Notes: generated by a model not told the origin, from the letters alone. 13,066 bases of DNA from Anaerolineae bacterium (GCA_023151115.1 JAKLJP010000093.1:1-13066); one strand, 5' to 3'. Counted from the stretch's first letter, positions 1 to 7,621 are shown. Made by a program: numbers and translations.

Positions 1-39
1 TCGTTTGGCCATCCCTTTAACTTACGTTATTTTCTCGAT

Positions 40-87
40 TTGACAAATCTCTCCTTTCCTTAACTTGTCAAGCATGGACCATTGACA
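40..87. promoter_or_regulatory. Operator-like cluster of TTGACA half-sites
   Basis: The hexamer TTGACA occurs three times in 48 bp: plus strand at 40-45, minus strand at 66-71 (read as TGTCAA), and plus strand at 82-87. The first and second form the inverted repeat TTGACAA-N18-TTGTCAA (40-46/65-71). The second and third form TGTCAA-N10-TTGACA (66-71/82-87). The third copy is also the -35 box of the promoter for the efflux operon, so a protein bound to this cluster would block RNA polymerase. Local repressors of efflux pumps (TetR or MarR type) often bind such sites, but no regulator gene is in the window. That this is a real operator is inference. Confidence 0.4.
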
Positions 88-110
88 CAATAGAACATTT
101 GTACTATTAT
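82..110 (+). promoter_or_regulatory. Sigma70-type promoter of the RND efflux operon
   Basis: A perfect -35 hexamer TTGACA (82-87) is followed after exactly 17 bp by TATTAT (105-110), a five-of-six match to the -10 consensus. Transcription would start near 117, giving a leader of about 35 nt that contains the GGAGGT ribosome-binding site at 135-140. It is the best promoter match I saw in the window and lies directly in front of the adaptor gene. The -35 box lies within a cluster of inverted TTGACA half-sites, which suggests regulation. Confidence 0.7.
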
Positions 111-134
111 CTTCTCGTTACGTGTTTTTACCTT

Positions 135-140
135 GGAGGT
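135..140 (+). promoter_or_regulatory. Ribosome-binding site that fixes the adaptor start at ATG 151
   Basis: GGAGGT lies 10 nt before ATG 151. An upstream in-frame TTG at 133-135 would start inside this site and add six residues ahead of a lipoprotein signal peptide, so ATG 151 is the better start. Confidence 0.8.
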
Positions 141-150
141 CAACCCTTTT

Positions 151-1557
151 ATGAAACGAAGTACGCTATTTTTATTAATCCTGCTGTTGGGAACAGGCGT
201 CTTTACCGCTGGCTGTGCCGGCGCTCAAGCTGAAGAGCCTATCGCTAAGGCAGCGCCCCCTGAAGAAGAAAAAATCATCCCGGTTGAAGTCGCCGTAGCC
301 CAAAGAGGCCAAATGGCCCTGGTGCTGGAGTATGCCGGCACGCTCGAAGCCAAAGACAGCATTGACTTGCTGCCCGGCGCAAGCGGGCGCATCGAGTCGG
401 TATTGGTTGAAGAAGGCGATGAAGTTCAGGCCGGCGACCCGATTGCCATCATTGAAGATGATACCTATCTGGCTCAAATCAAACAGGCCGAAGCAGCGCT
501 AACAACCGCCAAGCTCAGCCTGGCAAAAATGGAATTAGGTTCCCGGCCCGAAGAGATTGCCGCCGCTCAGGCCGCTGTTGAACTGGCCCGCGCCGCCGTC
601 AATGACGTGGCCCAAGTGAATGATAATGAGCGAACCAAAGCTGCCGCCGACCTGGCCCGCGCCGAAGCTGCTCTGAAATCGGCCCAAACTGAGTACGACA
701 AGATTGCCTGGGCCGGCGATGTGGGCCAGACTCCCCAGGCCATTGCCCTGGAACAGGCCACCATTGCCTATCAAAATGCGCTGGCCAATTACAATCTCGA
801 CACCACCCCCAGTGATTCCCAATTGGCCCCGTTAATGCTGCAACAGGCTCAGGCCGAACTTCAACTGGCCTTGACCCTCCAACCCTATCGCCAGATTGAT
901 TTTGAATCGGCGCGAGCGGCCATTGCTCAGGCCGAGGCCGCCCTGGAACTGGCCAATATCCAGTTGGCCGAAGTGGTCATCAAAGCCCCCTTTGATGGCG
1001 TGGTGGCTGAACTCAATATCACCCAGGGCAGCCGGGTTAGCCCTCAAGCCCCCATTGCTGCTTTTATTTCCAAAGCGGTTGAAGTGGTGGTGAATGTGCC
1101 CGAAAGCCGGATTGGTCAAATTAAAAAGGGCCAAAGCGCGGCCATGCAAATCATGGCTTACCCCGGCCAGGATTTTCCGGGCGAAGTGACCAGCGTCGCC
1201 CCCCAGGCCAATCGAGACACCCGCACCTTTGAAGTCAAAATAACGCCCACCAAGGGCATGGAGTTGCTGCGCGGCGGCATGTATGCCAACGTCTCCCTGT
1301 TGGCCGAAGAAAAATCCAATACCCTGCTGGCCCCGCGTACCGCCATTACCACTATTGACGACCAACCGGCTGTTTTTGTGGTCATGAACAACAACACCGT
1401 CGAGCAGCGAGAAGTCACTACCGGGCTATTTGATAAAGACAACATCGAGATTTTATCCGGCCTGAAAGAAGGCGAAACGGTGGTCACCGCCGGTCAATCC
1501 AACTTGACCGACGGGGCCAAAGTGGAAATGACCAATGAACCCGGTACCGCCGAATAA
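151..1557 (+). CDS. RND efflux periplasmic adaptor lipoprotein (HlyD/AcrA family)
   Basis: This is the membrane-fusion subunit that couples an RND pump to the space outside the membrane. From ATG 151 the protein has 468 residues. It begins with a lipoprotein signal peptide (MKRS, hydrophobic stretch 6-18) ending in the lipobox TAGC with Cys22, so it should be lipid-anchored on the outer face of the membrane. Next comes the first half of a lipoyl/biotinyl-like domain (around GRIESVLVEEGDEV), then a long Ala/Gln/Glu-rich coiled-coil hairpin (about residues 100-270). The second lipoyl half follows (IKAPFDGVVAELNITQGSRV), then a beta-barrel domain (VNVPESRIGQIKKGQ, RTFEVKITP, LRGGMYANV) and a C-terminal membrane-proximal part (GLKEGETVVTAGQSNLTDG). 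The hairpin makes it longer than MexA/AcrA. The RND pump gene follows after 95 bp and is almost certainly its partner. The substrate is unknown. Confidence 0.93.
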   Translation: MKRSTLFLLILLLGTGVFTAGCAGAQAEEPIAKAAPPEEEKIIPVEVAVAQRGQMALVLEYAGTLEAKDSIDLLPGASGRIESVLVEEGDEVQAGDPIAIIEDDTYLAQIKQAEAALTTAKLSLAKMELGSRPEEIAAAQAAVELARAAVNDVAQVNDNERTKAAADLARAEAALKSAQTEYDKIAWAGDVGQTPQAIALEQATIAYQNALANYNLDTTPSDSQLAPLMLQQAQAELQLALTLQPYRQIDFESARAAIAQAEAALELANIQLAEVVIKAPFDGVVAELNITQGSRVSPQAPIAAFISKAVEVVVNVPESRIGQIKKGQSAAMQIMAYPGQDFPGEVTSVAPQANRDTRTFEVKITPTKGMELLRGGMYANVSLLAEEKSNTLLAPRTAITTIDDQPAVFVVMNNNTVEQREVTTGLFDKDNIEILSGLKEGETVVTAGQSNLTDGAKVEMTNEPGTAE

Positions 1558-1559
1558 AC

Positions 1560-1609
1560 ACGTGTCCAACTTGTTCCCAAACTCAGTTTGGGAACAAGTT
1601 GGAACACGT
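1560..1609. repeat. Long perfect hairpin between adaptor and pump genes
   Basis: Positions 1565-1583 pair base for base with 1585-1603 (19 consecutive pairs, centred on C1584). Beyond one unpaired base (1604) five further pairs (1560-1564/1605-1609) extend the stem. No T-tract follows on either strand, so it is not a classical terminator. As RNA it could stabilise the upstream mRNA end or lower expression of the downstream pump. The core TTCCCAAACT/AGTTTGGGAA resembles dispersed intergenic palindromes I recall from other bacterial genomes, so it may be one copy of a repeat family. That part is memory and inference. Confidence 0.75.
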
Positions 1610-1630
1610 TCAACATTTGAACGTTGAACG
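1607..1630. repeat. Short TTGAACG heptamer repeats before the pump gene
   Basis: CGTTCAA (1607-1613) is inverted relative to TTGAACG at 1617-1623, and a further direct copy, TTGAACG, lies at 1624-1630. A looser continuation (TTAAACG) follows. The array touches the right arm of the preceding hairpin and ends about 10 bp before the AAGGA ribosome-binding site (1641-1645) of the pump. It is probably low-complexity intergenic repeat. A regulatory role is possible but nothing shows it. Confidence 0.5.
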
Positions 1631-1652
1631 TTAAACGCAAAAGGACAATTTT

Positions 1653-4600
1653 ATGGGTTTAACAAGATTATCTATTAACCGGCCGCTGACCATGCTGATG
1701 ATTATTCTGGCATTGGTGGTCATGGGCTACCGCGCCTTTACCTTTATGCAGCTTGACCGGTTTCCCAAAGTTGACTTTCCGTTTGTGACCATCGTCACGG
1801 TTTTCCCCGGCGCTTCCCCCGAAGACGTGGAGGATTTGGTGGTCAAACCGATTGAAGATGCCGTGGCCGGGATTTCCGGGATTGACGAGTTGACCTCCCG
1901 CTCTACCGAAGGGTTGGGCACAGTGACCATTGCCTTTGTCGAAGGGGTGGATGGCAACCAGGCCGCCATTGACGTGGAACGCCAGGTGGCGACCGTGCGC
2001 AACCAGTTGCCCGAAGAAGCCGAAGACCCAACCATTATCAAGGCCGATATCAATGCCATCCCGATTATGGTTGCCACCTTAAACGGCCCGCAAAGCCAGG
2101 AAATCCTGTTTGATATCGCCGACGAAGACCTCAAATCCCGTTTGCAGGCGATTGACGGTGTCGCCTCGGTCAGCGTTTCGGGTGGGCGCGAGCGCGAGGT
2201 CCAAATCCAGGCCGATCCGGCCAAGCTGGCTGCCTACAGCCTGCCTTTCAGCGCCATCCAACAGGCAGTTTCGGCCAATAACGTCACCTTCCCGGCCGGC
2301 TCGCTGGACGAAGGCCGGCTGAAAACCTCCATCCGCTCGGTGGGTGAATTTCAAACCATCGAAGAAATTGAAAATATTGTCGTCAAAGATGAAGAAGGCA
2401 GCCTGGTTTACCTGCGCGATGTGGCCATGGTTAAAGAGGGGCTGAAAGACCTGGAACAGATTTTACGCTTCAACGGGTTGGATGCGGTTAGTATCAATGT
2501 CACCAAAACCAGCGACTCGAACACCGTTGAAGTCGCCGACAACGTGCAGCGGGTCATCGAGGAGTTTCAGGAAGACCTGCCTGCCGGAGCTGAATTAACG
2601 GTGGTGCTGGACGGCTCTGAATTTATCCGCGACTCGGTTGCGGCGGTGCAAGAAGATTTGATTCTGGCCATCATCATTACCGGCCTGGTCATGCTGGTCT
2701 TTCTGCACACCATCCGCAGCACCTTTATCGTTCTGCTGGCTATCCCGACTTGTATCATGACCGCTTTTCTGGTCATGTGGATACTCGGTTTCAGCCTTAA
2801 CCAGTTAACCCTGCTGGCTCTGACCCTGGTCATCGGCATTCTGGTGGACGACTCGATTGTGGTCATTGAAAATATCGAGCGCCACCTGAAAATGAAAAAA
2901 CCGCCCCGGCAGGCCGCCGTTGACGGCCGTTCTGAAATTGGGCTGGCGGCCATCACCATCACCCTGGTAGACGTGGTGATTTACGTGCCGGTGGCCTTTA
3001 CCTCCGGTATTATCGGCCAGTTCTTTTACTCTTACGGCATCACCATTGCTGTCACCACCCTGGCTTCGCTCTTTGTGGCCTTTACCCTGACCCCCATGCT
3101 GGCGGCTTTCTGGATGAAAGATGAGAGCCAGCCGGAGGAACCGCCTCGCGGCCTGGGTAAAGTTTTCCATTACCTCCTGCTGCCCATTACCTGGGTGTGG
3201 CATGGCTTTGTCCGGTTCTGGGAAGCCGGTTTCGATGCCCTCTCAAACTTTTATGCGCTAACGTTACGTTTCTTTTTGCACAATTTCTTTACCCAACTGC
3301 TGGCGTTGATCATTGCCATCGTCGCCCTGGCCGGGGGCATTTACCTGGTCATCGGCGGCTTTGTTGGCAGCGAATTTTTCCCGCAGGAAGATGACGGCCA
3401 AATTCAAATCAACTTACTCATGCCACCCGGCACCAACCTGACCGCCACCGACCGCGCCGCTCGTCTGGCGGAACGCATCATCCTGACCGAGACCTCCGGC
3501 GAAGCTGTGACCATCCTGACCCGCATTGGTTCGCGCGGGGGCGGCGACTTTTTTGGCGGCGGCGGCGGGACGGGTTCAAACTCGGCCACCATTGACCTAC
3601 GCCTGGTTGATAAAACTGAACGTACCCGCAGCAACGTTCAAATTGCCGACCGCCTGCGTGAGCTGTTGCAAAAAGTCCCCGACGCCAACGTAGCTGTCAC
3701 CCTTAGCTCCGGCGGGGGTGGGGGCGGCGGCAGCCCCATTCAGGTTCAAATTTCCGGGGCCGATCAGAACCAGTTGATTGCCTTGGCCAACCAGGTAGAA
3801 GCAGTCATCAAAACTGTGCCCGGCACGGTAGACGTCCGCAATACCGACGCCGCCCGCGCCACCGAAGCCCAACTTATTGTCAACCGCGACCGCGCCCTGG
3901 ATTTGGGGTTATCTCCGGCCCAGGTAGCGACCACCCTGCGCACCGCGCTCAGTGGCAGCACCGTCGGTCAATTCAACCCGCCTGACGGCAACGAGATTGA
4001 CATCACCCTGCGTGTGGCTGAAAATGCCCGCCAGGATTTGTCTCAACTGTTAGAACTACCGTTGGGTTACCGCGAAGGCCAGGCGGTTCTCTTAAGCCAG
4101 GTGGCGACGGTGGAGCGCACTCAGGCCCCGGCGCTGATTACCCGCGCCGACCGGCAGCGGGTGCTGACCGTCGGCAGCGGCGTCACCGAGCGAGCGGCCG
4201 GGGATGTGACCAACGACATCGAAGCGGCGATTAATGCCCAGGTGGACTTTCCGCCGGGCTACGCCTTCCGGTTTATCGGGGAGTCAGAGTCACAGCGTGA
4301 GTCCTTTGCCCAGTTAGGCCAATCCATCGTGTTGGGGATTGTGCTAATCTACATGCTGCTGGTGGCTTTGTTCCAAAGCTGGCTGCACCCCCTGGCCATT
4401 ATGTTCTCGCTGCCGGTGACGCTGGTCGGTGCGTTTGGCGGGCTGTGGTTGACTGGCAATACCGTCAACATCTTCTCGCTCCTGGGCATCATCCTGCTGA
4501 TGGGGGTGGTGACAAAAAACGCCATCCTGCTGATTGACTTTACCAACGTCTTGCGGACCGAACGAGGCTATACCCGCAAAGAGGCCCTGGTCGAGGCAGG

Positions 4601-4958
4601 CCGCCTGCGCTTGCGCCCCATTATCATGACTACGGCGGCCATTGTGTTTGCTTTGCTGCCGCTGCTGATTGGGGCCAGCGCCGGGGCCGAAACCCGTGCT
4701 CCGCTGGCAGCCGTAGTTATTGGTGGTAACATCTCTTCGACCCTGCTGACCTTAATTATCGTCCCAGTGGTTTACACCTTCCTGGATGGAACGGGCGGCT
4801 TTACCACCCGCACCATCCGCCGAATTTTGGGGATGCGCCAACCCAGCGAAACGCCGTCGGCCGAGGAACAAGAGCGAGCGCCGCAGGCCGAGCCAGCGCC
4901 CGCTCCACGCCGGCCTGCCCCACAGTCCGGTTCGGCCATCTCGCTCAACCCGGAATGA
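1653..4958 (+). CDS. RND (HAE1/AcrB-type) efflux pump permease
   Basis: A proton-driven inner-membrane exporter of 1101 residues, near the usual family length. TM1 is at about 10-28 (MLMIILALVVMGYRAFTF). The first periplasmic porter domain holds the family signature around FPGASPEDVEDLVVKPIEDA. TM2-TM6 follow from about residue 330 with the TM4 proton-relay pair Asp399-Asp400 in GILVDDSIVVIENIERH. TM7 is near 550, the second porter domain follows, and TM8-TM12 end near 1060. Lys955 in GVVTKNAILLIDF matches the conserved TM10 lysine, so the pump looks functional. Two glycine-rich loops (about 629-641 and 687-693) sit in the second periplasmic half. The tail after TM12 is rich in Pro, Ala and Glu. 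AAGGA lies 7 nt before the ATG. It pairs with the adaptor upstream. The stop codon lies inside a palindromic repeat arm. Substrate cannot be read from sequence. Confidence 0.95.
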   Translation: MGLTRLSINRPLTMLMIILALVVMGYRAFTFMQLDRFPKVDFPFVTIVTVFPGASPEDVEDLVVKPIEDAVAGISGIDELTSRSTEGLGTVTIAFVEGVDGNQAAIDVERQVATVRNQLPEEAEDPTIIKADINAIPIMVATLNGPQSQEILFDIADEDLKSRLQAIDGVASVSVSGGREREVQIQADPAKLAAYSLPFSAIQQAVSANNVTFPAGSLDEGRLKTSIRSVGEFQTIEEIENIVVKDEEGSLVYLRDVAMVKEGLKDLEQILRFNGLDAVSINVTKTSDSNTVEVADNVQRVIEEFQEDLPAGAELTVVLDGSEFIRDSVAAVQEDLILAIIITGLVMLVFLHTIRSTFIVLLAIPTCIMTAFLVMWILGFSLNQLTLLALTLVIGILVDDSIVVIENIERHLKMKKPPRQAAVDGRSEIGLAAITITLVDVVIYVPVAFTSGIIGQFFYSYGITIAVTTLASLFVAFTLTPMLAAFWMKDESQPEEPPRGLGKVFHYLLLPITWVWHGFVRFWEAGFDALSNFYALTLRFFLHNFFTQLLALIIAIVALAGGIYLVIGGFVGSEFFPQEDDGQIQINLLMPPGTNLTATDRAARLAERIILTETSGEAVTILTRIGSRGGGDFFGGGGGTGSNSATIDLRLVDKTERTRSNVQIADRLRELLQKVPDANVAVTLSSGGGGGGGSPIQVQISGADQNQLIALANQVEAVIKTVPGTVDVRNTDAARATEAQLIVNRDRALDLGLSPAQVATTLRTALSGSTVGQFNPPDGNEIDITLRVAENARQDLSQLLELPLGYREGQAVLLSQVATVERTQAPALITRADRQRVLTVGSGVTERAAGDVTNDIEAAINAQVDFPPGYAFRFIGESESQRESFAQLGQSIVLGIVLIYMLLVALFQSWLHPLAIMFSLPVTLVGAFGGLWLTGNTVNIFSLLGIILLMGVVTKNAILLIDFTNVLRTERGYTRKEALVEAGRLRLRPIIMTTAAIVFALLPLLIGASAGAETRAPLAAVVIGGNISSTLLTLIIVPVVYTFLDGTGGFTTRTIRRILGMRQPSETPSAEEQERAPQAEPAPAPRRPAPQSGSAISLNPE

Positions 4959-5027
4959 CCACCACTCAATCGCATGTCATTCCGATGATTCTTCCATGTC
5001 ATTCCGACCGAAGGGAGGAATCCCTCT
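4951..5027. repeat. Palindromic repeat overlapping the end of the pump gene
   Basis: CGGAATGAC (4951-4959) is the exact inverse of GTCATTCCG (4976-4984), and a second direct GTCATTCCGA starts at 4998 and continues through ACCGAAGGGAGGAATC. The pump stop codon TGA (4956-4958) lies within the first arm. The 4998-5025 unit matches, with a few transitions, the inverse of 11548-11576 in the element between coxG and coxS, sharing the 13-mer CGACCGAAGGGAG. The two sites are therefore members of one dispersed repeat family (GTCATTYCGACCGAAGGGAGRAATC). No T-tract follows, so it is not an obvious terminator. Confidence 0.65.
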
Positions 5028-5072
5028 GGACTCCGGTATAACAGAATCTGAGAAGGGTATAAAGTTACACCC

Positions 5073-7601
5073 ATGATAAAAAAACAACTCTGGCTTTTTT
5101 TGCCAATTCTAACCCTAACCTTGCTCATCACCGGCTGCGCCCATGAGGAGGCAGCCCATCTCGAACCGCTCGACCCGGCCAAGTGGCCCACCGCCGCCGT
5201 TGAAGCGGCCGCGGCCTCGCCGACCCCTTTTCCTAAAGCTACCTTACAGGTTGAGCCGGCCGTGGCAGTAGCCGGGGTTGAAACACCAACCCCGGCCGGC
5301 GAACCGATTGAACCAACCGCTACGGCCGCGCCGTCTACGGCTGCGACCAGCGGGGTGGCTACCGACCTCACTGCCGCTGTAGTCAGCAACGCGCTGAGTC
5401 AATTTTCTATTGTGGCGACAGGCATTACTATCGCTCCAAATTTAGCCATTCGCCAGGGGCCAGGCGCTACTTACGGCTCAATCACTTCGATTGAACCCGG
5501 CAGCGTCTTTGGCATTTTGGGCAAAAACTCCGGTAGTGATTGGGTCTATGTGGTTGACGCCTCCCTGTCGCCAGGCTGGCTGCCGGTGAGCGGGCTGCGG
5601 GTCGTTGGTTCGTTAGACCAAGCGCCCGTCTTACCGCCCAATCCCATTGCAGCCCTGATACAAAGCGCTGCCCCGGCGCCCTCAACCGAGAGCGCCGCCT
5701 CCGGCGAAACGGCTCCGGCGGCCAACACTGAACCTGTTCTCTCAGCCAATCTGACAGCCATAACAACGGCGAAAGTTAACAACGACGGGTTGAATATGCG
5801 TCAGGGGCCGGGGGCCGGCTACGCCCACATCGTTACCCTGGCCCGCGACGACCAAGTAAGCGTTCTGGCGCTCAACCCGCGCAAAGATTGGGCGCTGGTG
5901 GAAACGACCAACAAACAACGCGGCTGGGTGTCGCTGACCTATCTAGCCCTGGCTGGTTCGGTAGCAAATGCGCCTATTGTTCCGGCGGTCGAGTTGAACC
6001 AGACCAGCGCGCCCGTAGCAAAGGAATCGGTGCAACCGGCGGCGATGGTCGTGGGCGCAGAGCCAGCCGCGAATCCAGCCACAGCTATTGGCAACTTGGG
6101 ACCAGTGACTACCGGCAAAATCACCCACGACCCGGTAGAGGTTCGTCCGGGGCCGGGCACAGATTACGCCCCTATTGATGACCTGCGGCTCAGCGATGAA
6201 GTGATTCCGCTGCTGGCTGTAGACCAAACAGGTCAGTGGGTGCTGGTCAACCCAACCAGCGCTACTGTTGGCTGGGTGGCTTTGAACGATTTGCAAATTG
6301 AAGGTTCGCTGGAAAATGCGCCCCAGGTCAATACTGCCTGGGTTGAAAGCAATGCTGTCGAAGTTCGCAGCGGGCCGGGCATTTTCCACGATGCTGTAGG
6401 CATACTGGCTATCCGAAGTCTGGTCCAGGTCTTAGGGCTGGACGATAGCCGGAGTTGGGTTCTGGTGAAACCCATTCCTGCCGGTGATGCTGCCTGGGCC
6501 CCGCTCAACTTCCTCATACCAGGCGGGCGCTGGGCCGATATGCCCACCGTAAAGGATGAAGACGGAAGACAGGGGGATGAAGAGAAAAACCAACCTTCCA
6601 ATCTTCCAATCTTCCAACCTTCCAACCCCCACCCCCATATCGTGTTTCAACGCTCCAGCGGCGGCGATATTATGGTCATCAACCCTGATGGCAGCGGCTT
6701 GCGCCGTCTGACCAGCGGGATTGACCCGGCGCTTTCGCCCGATGGAAAGACCGTAGCCTTCACCCGCTGGCAAGGTGAAACCGGTTCGGTCTGGGTCATC
6801 AATCTTGATGGCAGCAATGAACGCGAGGTACAGGGGTTTGTCAAGCAAGCCAAAGGCCCCGATTGGTCGCCGGATGGCTCGCAGCTCGTTTTTAATTTTC
6901 AAACCGGTGGTCGCCTTGAGTCAAAAACCGAGTGTTTCCCGGTGGGCGAGGGCAAAAATCCGCCTATGCCACCCCGCAACGCCACCGATTTCAAAGTGTC
7001 ATTTGGCAGCGGCGGTGTGCAAGTCTGTTGGAAACTGCCGCCCGACCCTCACTGGGGGCTGCGGGTGATCAACCTGGCCGATAACAGTTTTAAGGATGTG
7101 GATGGCGGCACTTATGCCTTCCGTCCGGCCTGGGACCCTGGCCAGCCCTGGCGCATCGTCTCCGATGGCGGGCGCGGGCTGCTGGAGGTGGATGTCAACC
7201 GGGATTACCGCCAACCTATTACCGAGGAAATCAACGACGGGTCGCCGGTGTTCTCGCCGGATGGCCGCTATCTGGCGGTCACGCTCGGCCAGCAGGGCGG
7301 CGGGTCGGGCTGGAATGTCTTCCGGCTTAATGCTAACGGCACGGGCCGGGTGCAATTGACTGAAACGCCGCTGTGGGAAACCGCCCAGCCCGGCAATGAC
7401 AAAGCCTGGAACAATGTCGCCCCGGCCTGGTCGCCCGATGCTTCGCAAATTGCTTTTCTAACCGACCGCACCGGTCGCTGGGAAATCTGGGTGATGAACG
7501 CCGACGGTTCGGGACAGCGCCCGCTGTTTTCGGCTGAGGTTAACGACCAGTTACAGATTAGCTATGAGTTTGTGGATGAACGAGTCTTAAGCTGGCGATA
7601 A
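5073..7601 (+). CDS. Lipoprotein with four SH3 domains and a TolB/PD40 beta-propeller
   Basis: An 842-residue exported protein of unknown specific role. The signal peptide (MIKKQLWLFLPILTLTLLITGC) ends in lipobox ITGC with Cys22. A Thr/Pro/Ala-rich linker leads to four bacterial SH3 (SH3b) domains, each with the hallmark R-x-GPG and a later W-V...GW strand. The marker arginines are R127 (RQGPG), R243 (RQGPG), R358 (RPGPG) and R432 (RSGPG). A low-complexity stretch (about 508-518) comes from a DNA octamer repeat. From about 525 to the end are TolB-like PD40 propeller blades (DGSGLRRLTSG, LSPDGKTVAF, WSPDGSQLVF, FSPDGRYLAV, WSPDASQIAF, IWVMNADGSGQRP). SH3b domains typically bind cell-wall material and PD40 propellers usually bind proteins or ligands, so a cell-surface sensing or scaffold role is plausible. 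It lies 114 bp after the pump on the same strand and may be co-transcribed. No strong ribosome-binding site precedes ATG 5073; GAGAAGGG is 5051-5058, rather far away. Confidence 0.85.
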   Translation: MIKKQLWLFLPILTLTLLITGCAHEEAAHLEPLDPAKWPTAAVEAAAASPTPFPKATLQVEPAVAVAGVETPTPAGEPIEPTATAAPSTAATSGVATDLTAAVVSNALSQFSIVATGITIAPNLAIRQGPGATYGSITSIEPGSVFGILGKNSGSDWVYVVDASLSPGWLPVSGLRVVGSLDQAPVLPPNPIAALIQSAAPAPSTESAASGETAPAANTEPVLSANLTAITTAKVNNDGLNMRQGPGAGYAHIVTLARDDQVSVLALNPRKDWALVETTNKQRGWVSLTYLALAGSVANAPIVPAVELNQTSAPVAKESVQPAAMVVGAEPAANPATAIGNLGPVTTGKITHDPVEVRPGPGTDYAPIDDLRLSDEVIPLLAVDQTGQWVLVNPTSATVGWVALNDLQIEGSLENAPQVNTAWVESNAVEVRSGPGIFHDAVGILAIRSLVQVLGLDDSRSWVLVKPIPAGDAAWAPLNFLIPGGRWADMPTVKDEDGRQGDEEKNQPSNLPIFQPSNPHPHIVFQRSSGGDIMVINPDGSGLRRLTSGIDPALSPDGKTVAFTRWQGETGSVWVINLDGSNEREVQGFVKQAKGPDWSPDGSQLVFNFQTGGRLESKTECFPVGEGKNPPMPPRNATDFKVSFGSGGVQVCWKLPPDPHWGLRVINLADNSFKDVDGGTYAFRPAWDPGQPWRIVSDGGRGLLEVDVNRDYRQPITEEINDGSPVFSPDGRYLAVTLGQQGGGSGWNVFRLNANGTGRVQLTETPLWETAQPGNDKAWNNVAPAWSPDASQIAFLTDRTGRWEIWVMNADGSGQRPLFSAEVNDQLQISYEFVDERVLSWR
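6594..6625 (+). repeat. In-frame octamer tandem repeat YCTTCCAA x4 within the SH3/PD40 gene
   Basis: Four contiguous 8-bp units (CCTTCCAA, TCTTCCAA, TCTTCCAA, CCTTCCAA) occupy 6594-6625 and encode the Asn/Pro/Ser-rich linker between the fourth SH3 domain and the propeller. Because the unit length is not a multiple of three, each copy is read in a different frame and any gain or loss of one unit would shift the propeller out of frame. The array sits in a charged linker (about 495-520) that looks unlike the rest of the protein. Confidence 0.75.
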
Positions 7602-7621
7602 AAAGGCGATAAAATGTGAGG

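Noticed and set aside
133..150. TTG start of the adaptor at 133
   Set aside because: It overlaps the ribosome-binding site that serves ATG 151 and would add polar residues before the lipoprotein signal peptide.
832..1365. Minus-strand open frame of 177 codons opposite the adaptor gene
   Set aside because: It lies wholly opposite a clear HlyD-family gene, has no recognisable motif or ribosome-binding site, and its His/Gly-rich composition is typical of an antisense shadow.
1560..1609. Hairpin after the adaptor as an intrinsic terminator
   Set aside because: The stem is long, but no T-tract follows on either strand and the partner pump gene lies just downstream, so it is listed as a repeat instead.
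4786..5076. Plus-strand open frame of 96 codons overlapping the pump end
   Set aside because: It is out of frame with the conserved pump and passes through the repeat; its Arg/Pro-rich composition and lack of a start signal argue against a gene.
4772..5389. Minus-strand open frame of 205 codons spanning the pump end and lipoprotein start
   Set aside because: It overlaps two well-supported plus-strand genes and the palindromic repeat, and has an Ala/Val/Ser-rich composition mirroring the Pro/Ala-rich linkers on the other strand.
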